DNA from: an uncultured Bacteroidales bacterium
GTDB taxonomy: Bacteria; Bacteroidota; Bacteroidia; Bacteroidales; P3
NCBI GenBank assembly: GCA_937910265.1
Contig: CALEPD010000106.1
Coordinates: 1-15,188 of the forward strand
Reading direction: 5' to 3'
DNA: 15,188 bases
In this document: piece after piece, positions 1 through 6,277 of the stretch
Layout of the letters: every line of letters starts with the position of its first letter
Numbering within the stretch: position 1 is the first letter of the stretch
The notes under the pieces: model-generated
What the model saw: only the letters and a program-made list of their open reading frames with translations
Databases searched by the model: none
Told to the model about the DNA's origin: nothing
Position numbers and translations under genes: made by a program

Positions 1-647
1 GGGTCCCAAATCAAGCAATGCATGTGTATGATACCATGATGGTGTGGGTGATGGAAATACGGGGCAGGTCTGATTGGACGGTGTGAAGGAGGCATGGGGC
101 CTGGGTGACCTGGGCGTCCGTAAGCTGGACCGCCGGTCGGGCGTCCGTCATCGCGTACCTGTCCTGTGGTTCCGCCTGGGCGTGGGTCATGTTGTCCTGG
201 GCGTGTTGCCACTTGGCTTCCTCTTGCAGAGTGAGGCTGACTGCGAACTACACTGCTTTGTGATGTGTTGCTGCGCGATGATACCGCACTACTGGAACTT
301 CTGCTTGGTGAAGAGTAGCTGGAGCGACTACTTGAGTTACTTCTTGAAGGAGAGTAACCTGAGCGGTTGCTTGATGAGCTGCTTTTCGAAGAAGAGTAAC
401 TCGAGCGGCTGCTGGAGCTGCTTCTGGGAGATGAGTAGCTTGAACTTCTGCTGGGAGATGAATAACTCGAGCTTCTGCTCGACGAAGAACCCATGGAGCT
501 TCTGCTTGACGATGAGCTCATGGAACTTCTGCTTGACGATGAGCTGCCACCGCTTCTACCGCCTCCTCCTCTGCTTTGGGCTAATGCCGGTGGTGCACAT
601 AGTGCCAATCCTAAAAGGACGATTCCGATCAATCTGGTTGATTTCAT
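1..647 (-). CDS. Secreted serine-rich low-complexity protein (5' part, runs off left edge)
   Basis: Reading leftward from the ATG at 647 there is an uninterrupted frame of 215 codons to the window edge, so the C-terminus is missing. Residues 1-23 form a typical signal peptide (MKSTRLIG, hydrophobic core, ALA before Gln24), so the product is exported. Residues 25-130 are mostly Ser with regularly spaced Arg, Tyr and Pro (units like SSSSSRSSM and SRSSSYSSP). From about 140 onward the chain is rich in Pro, Gly, Arg and His, ending here in a His-rich stretch (HHPHHH). No catalytic domain is visible. A GGAG ribosome-binding sequence at 654-657 (minus strand) sits 6 bases before the ATG, the only good one I noticed in the window, and a consensus promoter lies just upstream. 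The composition suggests a disordered, surface or periplasmic protein; the function is unknown. The overlapping plus-strand frame has no such coherent features. Confidence 0.85.
   Translation of the reverse strand, partial: MKSTRLIGIVLLGLALCAPPALAQSRGGGGRSGGSSSSSRSSMSSSSSRSSMGSSSSRSSSYSSPSRSSSYSSPRSSSSSRSSYSSSKSSSSSNRSGYSPSRSNSSSRSSYSSPSRSSSSAVSSRSNTSQSSVVRSQPHSARGSQVATRPGQHDPRPGGTTGQVRDDGRPTGGPAYGRPGHPGPMPPSHRPIRPAPYFHHPHHHGIIHMHCLIWD
492..545 (-). repeat. Two-copy 27-bp tandem repeat inside the serine-rich gene
   Basis: Positions 492-518 and 519-545 are adjacent 27-base copies differing at one base (498 versus 525). In the coding frame each gives the nine-residue unit SSSSSRSSM. The next 27 bases downstream in the gene (491 to 465) encode a degenerate third unit, GSSSSRSSS. 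The pattern fits expansion by slippage or unequal recombination within a low-complexity coding region. Confidence 0.85.
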
Positions 648-678
648 GATTAACTCCTTTCTTTTTGTTTGTTCGATG

Positions 679-708
679 CAAAGATACGAACTTTGAATGA
701 TTGCCAAA
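679..708 (-). promoter_or_regulatory. Bacteroidota-type promoter of the serine-rich gene
   Basis: On the minus strand the -7 box TATCTTTG (686 to 679) matches TAnnTTTG perfectly. A TTTG -33 element (708 to 705) lies 18 bases upstream. Transcription would start near 672, giving a leader of about 25 bases before the ATG at 647. Confidence 0.8.
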
Positions 709-973
709 AACATATTTTTACCTGAATTTTTCGGAAAATTCCAGAATTCTCCCTATAATTGTTTCGGTTATTCTGAAGATATTGTTTTGTAGTATTTTAC
801 AAGTTGCATACGTTTGGTGTCGGGTCTCCAATTGTTGTAAAAGCACCGACGGTTATTTTAAACATTGCAGTAAAATTATGGATACCGTAAATTGTTTTTC
901 CGTTGTCCCTGTGATGCAACTTATCAAAAATCCTCACCGAAAAAATGAATCAATAGGATGCACAGTAAAACAT
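709..973. other. Non-coding stretch between promoter and terminator
   Basis: This stretch separates the serine-rich gene's promoter from the hairpin behind the NagZ-like gene. It is AT-rich. The one plus-strand frame crossing it (701-1027) has no recognisable domain, no usable start context, and runs through the terminator hairpin. I see a short palindrome near 846-854 (ACCGACGGT) but nothing that supports an RNA gene or a protein. Confidence 0.5.
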
Positions 974-975
974 AA

Positions 976-1001
976 CTGCCGCCTCGAAAACGGGACGGCA
1001 G
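976..1001 (-). terminator. Hairpin terminator after the NagZ-like gene
   Basis: The arm CTGCCG at 976-981 pairs with CGGCAG at 996-1001. The stem continues inward with one mismatch to a four-base loop (987-990). On the minus strand it is followed by a moderately T-rich run (TTATGTTTT). It lies about 50 bases past the stop codon of the NagZ-like gene and before the next promoter, which suits a factor-independent terminator. Confidence 0.6.
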
Positions 1002-1052
1002 CTGTGTTGTTGTCTATGCAACGGTGAATCGGAATGACTCGGTTGATGAGGA

Positions 1053-2216
1053 CTATTTGTATAACTCAAGTTCTTTCTTCAGTTTACGGATTCTGCTTGC
1101 GGATTTAGTAATCTGGTCGGCAGAAATTTGTTCCGATTTGACAAACTCGAGGATAATTTCAATGGTCTTGGGTACGATGTCGGCATCGTAGCTGCTGCCG
1201 TTATTCGAAATGCAGATCATATCGGCACCGGCGGTAATGGCCATGCGCAAGGCTTCGGCATATCCGTATTGTTTGGTAATGGCACCCATAGCGATGTCGT
1301 CGGTAATGATGACTCCGTCGAAATTCATCTCATGGCGGAGTATCTTGTAATAAGTAGGAGAAAGTGATGCGGGCTCGTCTGAATAATTGCGGTTTACAAT
1401 GTGAGACATCATAACCATTTGCACGTTGCCGTTGGCAATAAGGGTTTGGTAGGGTAGAAGTTCGTCGGCAGTCCAGGTGTCGGTAACATCGGTCAAGCCC
1501 ATATGGCTGTCGTTTTTCGAGCTGCCGTGACCCGGGAAATGCTTCAGACAGGAAATAACGCCTGCATTTTTATGTTCGGTTATCCAATTTTCGGCACAAG
1601 TGGTGACCTCTTTGGCATTGCTGCCGAAACTGCGTCCCAGTTTTCCTATTACAGGGCATTGCGGATTGGTGTTCAAGTCAACGCAGGGGGCGAAATTAAC
1701 ATTGATACCTACCTTGGCAAGGGTGTTGGCGTTGATTTGTGCATAGTGGGCAACGCTGTCGTTCTTGGCCATCTGTTCTGCCGAAGGTATTTTGGGAAAT
1801 CCATAGGATGATTTGAGTCGGCTTACACTGCCACCTTCTTGGTCGATGGCAATAAGTAGTGGGCCGTTGGCCATACGCTGCAGTGTTCTGCACAAATCGC
1901 GGACTTGTGCTTCCGATTCAATGTTGCGTTTGTGACGGCCGGTGGGGGCATCATATTCGAAAAGAAGTATTCCTCCGATGTGCAATTCGGTGATGTCGCG
2001 TCGTATATGTCCTTCAATGTTCTCTCCGGTTGTGCCACGGAATCCGACCATCAGCATCTCGGCGATGTCTCGGCGGAGTTTTTTTTCATCGAGACATTTG
2101 TCTTGAACAATGGTTTTCGAATTGCTTGACGATTCGTTCCCTTCAATGCGTATCTGTCCGCAAGCATTGGAAATGATTCCGATGGCGAAAGCTAATAGTA
2201 AAATGTTTCTTTTCAT
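1053..2216 (-). CDS. Exported beta-N-acetylhexosaminidase, glycoside hydrolase family 3 (NagZ-like)
   Basis: This 387-residue protein has the family 3 N-terminal TIM-barrel fold of NagZ enzymes, which cleave terminal beta-linked GlcNAc from peptidoglycan fragments. Visible motifs are IDQEGG at 124-129, the NagZ signature KHFPGHG at 225-231 followed by Asp236-Ser-His238 (the Asp-His acid/base dyad of this subfamily), and TDD at 305-307, where Asp306 is the likely nucleophile. The N-terminus is a signal sequence ending in SNAC, so Cys19 is probably lipidated and the enzyme is in the periplasm or on the outer membrane, unlike the cytoplasmic NagZ of Escherichia coli. There is no second family 3 C-terminal domain, as expected for NagZ. 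It is the third gene of the small membrane protein-recR operon, 32 bases after recR. Broader beta-glucosidase activity is unlikely given the KHFPGHG...DSH motif. Confidence 0.9.
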   Translation of the reverse strand: MKRNILLLAFAIGIISNACGQIRIEGNESSSNSKTIVQDKCLDEKKLRRDIAEMLMVGFRGTTGENIEGHIRRDITELHIGGILLFEYDAPTGRHKRNIESEAQVRDLCRTLQRMANGPLLIAIDQEGGSVSRLKSSYGFPKIPSAEQMAKNDSVAHYAQINANTLAKVGINVNFAPCVDLNTNPQCPVIGKLGRSFGSNAKEVTTCAENWITEHKNAGVISCLKHFPGHGSSKNDSHMGLTDVTDTWTADELLPYQTLIANGNVQMVMMSHIVNRNYSDEPASLSPTYYKILRHEMNFDGVIITDDIAMGAITKQYGYAEALRMAITAGADMICISNNGSSYDADIVPKTIEIILEFVKSEQISADQITKSASRIRKLKKELELYK

Positions 2217-2248
2217 GTGTTATTAGTTTTTTACATTATTCGTTTCCG

Positions 2249-2863
2249 TTATTTTTCGAAAGGTATGCGGTTCTGTATCGAGCGTCCGAGTGTCACCTCG
2301 TCGGCGTACTCTAAATTGTCTCCGATGGCAATGCCGCGGGCAATGGTGGTGATTTTGATGTCGAACCCCTGCAGTTGCTTGTTGAGATAGTAGCTCGTCG
2401 TGTCGCCCTCCATGGTAGTGGGCAATGCAAGTATAACCTCTTCTGTTGCAGCGGGGTCGTTTTTTCTGATTCGCTGCAGTAGGGTTTCGATGTTAAGGTC
2501 TCTCACACCAACACCGTCGATGGGGGAGATGACTCCTCCCAAAATATGGTACAGCCCTTTGTATTGTTGTGTGTTTTCTATGGCCATCACCTCCTGCAGG
2601 TTCTCCACCACGCATATTACATTCTGTTGTCGTTTAGCATCGTTGCATATCGGGCAGATGTCGGTATCGCTGATGTAGTGACACCGTTTGCAGAAATGAA
2701 TGTCGCTTTTCAGACGAACTATCGAATCTGTGAAAGCGGCCACTTCTGATGCCGGTTGTTTGAGCAGGTGCAACGCATATCGCATGGCCGAACGTTTCCC
2801 CACTCCAGGAAGTCCTGCCAACGATTCAACGGCACGTTCCAATATTGCTGATGGTATTTCCAT
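2249..2863 (-). CDS. recR: Recombination mediator protein RecR
   Basis: RecR works with RecO (and RecF) in the cytoplasm to load RecA onto single-stranded DNA at gaps, in the RecFOR repair pathway. The 204-residue length is normal for the family. A helix-hairpin-helix region is at about 8-25 (AGLPGVGKRSAMR). A four-cysteine zinc finger follows (Cys58, Cys61, Cys70, Cys73). A Toprim domain starts near residue 82 (VICVVENLQEVMAIE), includes the conserved LGGVISPIDGVG at 108-119, and the C-terminal ADEVTLGRS lies at 187-195. The ATG at 2863 gives the expected N-terminus. It starts 15 bases after the upstream small membrane protein gene and ends 32 bases before the NagZ-like gene, so the three are probably co-transcribed. 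Confidence 0.97.
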   Translation of the reverse strand: MEIPSAILERAVESLAGLPGVGKRSAMRYALHLLKQPASEVAAFTDSIVRLKSDIHFCKRCHYISDTDICPICNDAKRQQNVICVVENLQEVMAIENTQQYKGLYHILGGVISPIDGVGVRDLNIETLLQRIRKNDPAATEEVILALPTTMEGDTTSYYLNKQLQGFDIKITTIARGIAIGDNLEYADEVTLGRSIQNRIPFEK

Positions 2864-2878
2864 TAGTGGCTGTCTTTT

Positions 2879-3097
2879 TTAATCTTGGTTTTTGGTTTCT
2901 TCGGTCGAATCCAGTTGCTTGGCTTTGCGCCTCGAACCGGCAATGGCGATAACGGTCAGTACTATGGCGAATAGAACAAACACAATTGCCACCAGCATCC
3001 AGATGCGCCACCCGGCCAATCCCAAAAACGATGCCACCACACCTACAATATCGGCGAGCAGCAACGACCAAAAGAATCTCCATCCCGTATGCTTCAT
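2879..3097 (-). CDS. Small two-helix membrane protein of unknown function
   Basis: The 72-residue product begins MKHTGWRFFW and has two adjacent hydrophobic segments, roughly residues 8-28 and 32-54, separated by a short Gly-Trp-Arg turn. A basic then acidic tail follows (GSRRKAKQ, then TEETKNQD). This looks like an inner-membrane hairpin protein; I do not recognise a family. The frame can be extended to a TTG at 3130, but that codon overlaps the -7 promoter box, so the ATG at 3097 is the credible start. It is the first gene of the operon with recR and the NagZ-like gene, and it stops 15 bases before recR. Confidence 0.75.
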   Translation of the reverse strand: MKHTGWRFFWSLLLADIVGVVASFLGLAGWRIWMLVAIVFVLFAIVLTVIAIAGSRRKAKQLDSTEETKNQD

Positions 3098-3127
3098 AAG
3101 AAAATATTTTTTGTCTCTTTCAATCTG

Positions 3128-3135
3128 CAAAGATA
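3128..3135 (-). promoter_or_regulatory. -7 box for the small membrane protein-recR-nagZ-like operon
   Basis: TATCTTTG on the minus strand (3135 to 3128) is a perfect TAnnTTTG box, identical to the one before the serine-rich gene. No good TTTG lies at the expected distance upstream; CTTG around 3152-3155 is the nearest candidate. The predicted transcript start near 3121 leaves a leader of about 25 bases before the ATG at 3097, and rules out the upstream TTG as start codon. Confidence 0.7.
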
Positions 3136-3180
3136 CAAAAATAATTTACAGCAAGGTTCTGCAAATTGATTTCAGTCCGT

Positions 3181-3331
3181 TTTAAGATGTTTTTTTCTTA
3201 AACTGCCTGCAAAGGGGCACGAAGCGGAATACAAAGCAACAAAATGTCAGTTAGTCTAATATGTCGTATATTTCCACACTACCTCATTCAGTTTTAAGTT
3301 GCGGCATTGCCGGTGTTCCGCATTAGTGGAA
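3181..3331. other. Inverted repeats in the divergent intergenic region
   Basis: Between the two divergent promoters there are three small inverted repeats. TTTAAGA/TCTTAAA (3181-3187 with 3196-3202) is perfect over 7 bases. CGGCA-T-TGCCG (3302-3312) is an 11-base palindrome. TTCCGC/GTGGAA (3316-3331, loop of 4, one G-T pair) follows directly. The last two lie about 50 to 85 bases upstream of the pyrK -7 box and could be a regulator site. This is structure only; no binding protein is suggested by sequence. Confidence 0.35.
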
Positions 3332-3362
3332 TGAGATGTAACTTCCGCGCACCATGGCTTTA

Positions 3363-3394
3363 TTTTAGTATCTCAAAAAAAAATATTATTTTTG
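3363..3394 (+). promoter_or_regulatory. Promoter of the pyrK operon, placed almost on the start codon
   Basis: The -7 box TATTTTTG at 3387-3394 fits TAnnTTTG exactly, with a weak TTTA element at 3363-3366 about 20 bases upstream. The box ends 5 bases before the ATG at 3400, so the predicted transcript start falls at or next to the A of the start codon. This implies a leaderless or near-leaderless mRNA. Confidence 0.65.
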
Positions 3395-3399
3395 CAATC

Positions 3400-4188
3400 A
3401 TGAAACAGCTACAACTATTTACTATTCAAGAACGCAAAGAGTTCGGAGAACGCAGTTTCTCCCTCACATTGCAGCATCCCGGAAAAATGCAGCCCATCGC
3501 TCCGGGTCAATTTGTTGAAGTGGATGTACCAGGCGTGAAGGATGTCTATCTCAGACGCCCCATTTCCATTCATGACGTAGATTCCGAGGCAAATACAGTC
3601 ACACTCCTTATTCAGAGAGTGGGCAAAGGCACCGACCGCCTGCATCAAATGAAGGTGGGCGAATCCTTGAGTCTCATCTATCCGTTGGGGAAAGGGTTTT
3701 CCGTGGTTTCCGCACCGGCTGTTCCAGTGCTTGTAGGTGGAGGTATTGGCATCGCTCCATTGCTTTATCTTGCCAAATGTTATGCCAAACAAGGCATCAG
3801 ACCCGTAGTGTTGCTTGGTGGCCGTACCGAGGCGCTCATTCCTACACGTGAGGATTTTGCCCCGTATGGCGACATGTTGTACGCTACCGAGGATGGTTCA
3901 CTGGGATTTAAAGGACTGGTGACCCAGCATCCTCAATTCCTACATATGTTGCAAGAAGGCAAGGTGGGCATGATTCAAACATGCGGCCCCACCCCCATGA
4001 TGAAGGCTGTTGCCCGTCTGGCAGCTCAAAATAAAGTCAATTGTGAGGTGTCGCTCGAAAACACTATGGCTTGTGGCATCGGCGCGTGCCTGTGCTGTGT
4101 GTGCGATACCGACGAAGGACACCTCTGCGTCTGCAAGGAAGGACCTGTGTTCAATATCTCTAAATTAACCCGCTGGATGGAATCGTAA
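3400..4188 (+). CDS. pyrK: Dihydroorotate dehydrogenase electron transfer subunit PyrK
   Basis: PyrK is the iron-sulfur flavoprotein that passes electrons from PyrD to NAD+ in the class 1B dihydroorotate dehydrogenase of pyrimidine synthesis; it acts in the cytosol. With the ATG at 3400 the protein has 262 residues, the usual length. Residues 1-100 form the FAD-binding barrel (APGQF at 34-38, RRPISI at 52-57). GGGIGIAPL at 113-121 begins the NAD-binding domain. The C-terminal [2Fe-2S] site has the expected Cys225, Cys230, Cys233 and Cys245. Three further cysteines (232, 235, 243) lie among them. The frame stays open upstream to 3307, but that extension covers the promoter and has no family similarity, so it was rejected. 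pyrD follows 30 bases downstream. Confidence 0.95.
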   Translation: MKQLQLFTIQERKEFGERSFSLTLQHPGKMQPIAPGQFVEVDVPGVKDVYLRRPISIHDVDSEANTVTLLIQRVGKGTDRLHQMKVGESLSLIYPLGKGFSVVSAPAVPVLVGGGIGIAPLLYLAKCYAKQGIRPVVLLGGRTEALIPTREDFAPYGDMLYATEDGSLGFKGLVTQHPQFLHMLQEGKVGMIQTCGPTPMMKAVARLAAQNKVNCEVSLENTMACGIGACLCCVCDTDEGHLCVCKEGPVFNISKLTRWMES

Positions 4189-4218
4189 CGTTCCGTTCTG
4201 CCTTTTCAAAGAAATGCT

Positions 4219-5118
4219 ATGTTAGAAGTAAAATTAGATAAACTGACTCTCAAAAACCCTGTGATGACCGCGTCGGGTACTTTCGGCTATGGTGAAGAAT
4301 TCGCCGATTTTATCGATTTGTCGCAATTGGGTGGCATCGTTGTCAAGGGTACCACGGGCGAACGCCGCCAAGGAAATCCCTATCCGCGTATGGCCGAAAC
4401 ACCGTCAGGAATGCTTAACGCCGTGGGCTTGCAGAATGTTGGAGTAGGCAGTTTCTGCTCCGATGTCTATCCCCGAATCAAGAATATCGACACCAATATC
4501 ATTGTCAATGTCAGTGGGTCGTCAATCGAGGAATATTGCAGTGTGGCAGAACAGATTGACGCTCTCGACAACATTCCCGCCATCGAGCTTAATATCAGTT
4601 GCCCCAATGTAAAGAAAGGCGGCATGGGTTTTGGCACCAATCCCGACATGGCTGCCCAAGTTGTGTCAGCAGTAAGGAAAGTGTACCACAAAACACTTAT
4701 TGTCAAGCTTACACCCAATGTGACCAGTATTGTCGATATTGCCAAAGCTGTCGAGCAGGCAGGGGCCGATAGTGTCTCTCTCATCAATACAATGTTGGGT
4801 ATGGCTATCGATGTGGAAAAACGCCGTCCTTATCTGAGCACCATTACAGGTGGTTTGAGCGGCCCGTGTGTCAAGCCTGTTGCAGTTCGTATGGTGTGGC
4901 AAGTGTCCCATGCCGTCAACATTCCCGTCGTAGGTTTGGGTGGCATCAGTTCGGCTGCCGATGCTCTCGAGTTTCTCATGGCAGGGGCCACAGCTATTGA
5001 AGTCGGAACAGCCAACTTTATCAATCCTGCTGTAACTGTCGAAATCGTCAAAGGTCTTGAGGATTATTGTACCAGACATGGTATCAGCGACATAAAAGAC
5101 ATCATAGGAATCATATGA
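4219..5118 (+). CDS. pyrD: Dihydroorotate dehydrogenase catalytic subunit, class 1B
   Basis: This FMN enzyme oxidises dihydroorotate to orotate, the fourth step of de novo UMP synthesis, and hands electrons to PyrK. The 299-residue length fits class 1B. Recognisable elements are NPVMTASGTFGYG at 13-25, the substrate and FMN region KGTTGERRQGNPYPR at 43-57, NAVGLQN at 67-73, and NISCPNVKKGG at 125-135, in which Cys128 is the catalytic base that marks class 1 rather than the membrane-bound class 2 enzyme. GLGGIS and the following AGATAIEVGTA near the C-terminus bind the FMN phosphate. The gene next to it supplies the partner PyrK. Its stop codon overlaps the ATG of the sugar kinase gene (ATGA at 5115-5118). 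Confidence 0.97.
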   Translation: MLEVKLDKLTLKNPVMTASGTFGYGEEFADFIDLSQLGGIVVKGTTGERRQGNPYPRMAETPSGMLNAVGLQNVGVGSFCSDVYPRIKNIDTNIIVNVSGSSIEEYCSVAEQIDALDNIPAIELNISCPNVKKGGMGFGTNPDMAAQVVSAVRKVYHKTLIVKLTPNVTSIVDIAKAVEQAGADSVSLINTMLGMAIDVEKRRPYLSTITGGLSGPCVKPVAVRMVWQVSHAVNIPVVGLGGISSAADALEFLMAGATAIEVGTANFINPAVTVEIVKGLEDYCTRHGISDIKDIIGII

Positions 5119-5987
5119 TCTGGGTGGCCGACAGCGGTAGCACAAAAACCGATTGGGCGTTGGCCGATTGCGATGGCCATATTCTTCATTCCTGCACAAC
5201 ACAGGGACTGAACCCTCATCTGTTGTCCGACAGTCAGATACTGGATATACTGGCTGCGGTCGACCGCGACGGTTTTGACGACAGCCAGGTTGACAAGGTC
5301 TCTTTCTACGGCGCAGGTTGTGGAACCGATGCTCAGCAAATGAGAATGAGAATGCTCCTTGCCGATGTGTTCCAGGCAACCGATATCCAAGTGGCTGGCG
5401 ATTTGCTGGGTGCCTGCAGGGCAGTGGCTCCCGACAATCAGTGTTCGTTTGTTGCCATTCTCGGAACCGGTAGCAATGTTTGCCGCTACGACGGAACTAA
5501 TATCGTGGAGCAGAAACCCTCGTTGGGGTATCTCTTGGGCGACGAAGGTTCGGGCAACTGTCTTGGAAAGAGGTTGCTCAAGGATTATATAGTCGGACGT
5601 ATGCCTGAATATTTGTCCCAGAATTTTGCCAGTCGTTTCTCCAATCCCGAAAACGATTTCCTGCAACGGCTTTACCATGGCGACGCTCCCAATCGTTACC
5701 TGGCTTCATTTGTGCCATTTGCTGCCGAGCATCGCACCGACCCATACATACAGCATTGTGTGTGCCGTAACTTTGCTTCGTTTTTCGTCGAGCAGATTCT
5801 TCCCATTGCCGACATGGGGGCATTGCAGGCCGACGAGAGAGTGGTGTATTTTGTGGGAGGGATAGCCAATGCCTTCCGAACCGAATTGACCAACGTGGCC
5901 AATGAGATTGGTTTTAAAGTGGGTGCTGTGGTAGACCGTCCTTTGTTGGGTCTGGCGATCTACGAGGCCCGACACAACAACCGATAG
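5115..5987 (+). CDS. BadF/BadG-type ATPase, probable N-acetylglucosamine or N-acetylmuramate kinase
   Basis: The 290-residue product starts MIWVADSGSTKTDWAL, whose DSGSTKTDW (6-14) is the phosphate-1 loop of the ASKHA sugar-kinase fold. Further fold elements are Asp96 in VAGDLLGA (a likely catalytic base), GTGSN at 117-121 (phosphate-2) and LGYLLGDEGSG at 137-147. This set is characteristic of the BadF/BadG/BcrA/BcrD family, which in Bacteroidota genomes is usually annotated as N-acetylglucosamine kinase. ATP-dependent phosphorylation of an amino sugar in the cytosol is therefore the best guess, with the exact sugar open. The ATG overlaps the pyrD stop by 4 bases, so translation is probably coupled. 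An in-frame extension back to 5067 lies wholly inside pyrD and lacks homology. The NagZ-like enzyme encoded on the other strand could supply its substrate; that link is inference. Confidence 0.85.
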   Translation: MIWVADSGSTKTDWALADCDGHILHSCTTQGLNPHLLSDSQILDILAAVDRDGFDDSQVDKVSFYGAGCGTDAQQMRMRMLLADVFQATDIQVAGDLLGACRAVAPDNQCSFVAILGTGSNVCRYDGTNIVEQKPSLGYLLGDEGSGNCLGKRLLKDYIVGRMPEYLSQNFASRFSNPENDFLQRLYHGDAPNRYLASFVPFAAEHRTDPYIQHCVCRNFASFFVEQILPIADMGALQADERVVYFVGGIANAFRTELTNVANEIGFKVGAVVDRPLLGLAIYEARHNNR

Positions 5988-6277
5988 CGCAATTGTCCGT
6001 GCGTCAACAAATCTCGGCGCAAATAGGCAATAAAAATAAAAAAATATTGTTTTTTATGCAGATTTGACCGAAATGGGGCTTCACCTGCCGTGTTGGAGGC
6101 AAGACTTCCCATATTGATTGAAAAACATAAATGTCTTGTTTTCATTAATTTGCGTCTTTGAGGTGAAAGCGATACTGCCCAATCATTACGAATCAAATCA
6201 TGGCGTAAGGTATAAAAATAAATGTTATATAATGTTAAATAGATAACTTCCCAAATAATCTAATTATTATAAAAATC
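5988..6277. other. AT-rich intergenic region with two inverted repeats
   Basis: This gap separates the pyrKD-kinase operon from the DUF5606 gene. ATAAAAA at 6030-6036 pairs with TTTTTAT at 6051-6057 and could be a weak terminator for the kinase transcript. CAAGAC at 6100-6105 and GTCTTG at 6133-6138 form a second perfect 6-base inverted repeat with a 27-base spacer. No TAnnTTTG box is exact here; CGTCTTTG at 6153-6160 is the nearest match. The last 70 bases before the ATG at 6278 are almost pure A and T. The minus-strand frame across 5960-6196 does not look like a gene. Confidence 0.4.

Noticed and set aside
360..545. Repeated motifs resembling a CRISPR array
   Set aside because: The repeats are contiguous, degenerate and in frame with a Ser-rich protein; there are no unique spacers of constant length.
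74..649. Plus-strand open frame of 191 codons with Cys/Trp/Ser-rich translation
   Set aside because: It is the antisense shadow of the serine-rich gene; the minus strand has the signal peptide, ribosome site and promoter, while this frame has none.
701..1027. Plus-strand frame of 108 codons in the gap before the NagZ-like gene
   Set aside because: No domain, no promoter or ribosome site, and it runs through the terminator hairpin at 976-1001.
3098..3130. TTG start at 3130 for the small membrane protein
   Set aside because: The codon overlaps the -7 promoter box, so it would not be in the mRNA.
3307..3399. N-terminal extension of pyrK from an ATG at 3307
   Set aside because: It would contain the promoter and AT-rich spacer, and gives residues unlike PyrK; the ATG at 3400 gives the family N-terminus and length.
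5067..5114. N-terminal extension of the sugar kinase inside pyrD
   Set aside because: The extra 16 residues (MYQTWYQRHKRHHRNH) lie entirely within pyrD and precede the conserved first beta strand; the ATG at 5115 is the standard position.
4666..5379. Long minus-strand frames across pyrD and the kinase (4666-5379 and 5064-5678)
   Set aside because: Antisense to two well-recognised genes, with no domain or start context of their own.
5960..6196. Minus-strand frame of 78 codons in the gap before the DUF5606 gene
   Set aside because: No recognisable domain; it overlaps the kinase 3' end and the AT-rich inverted repeat.
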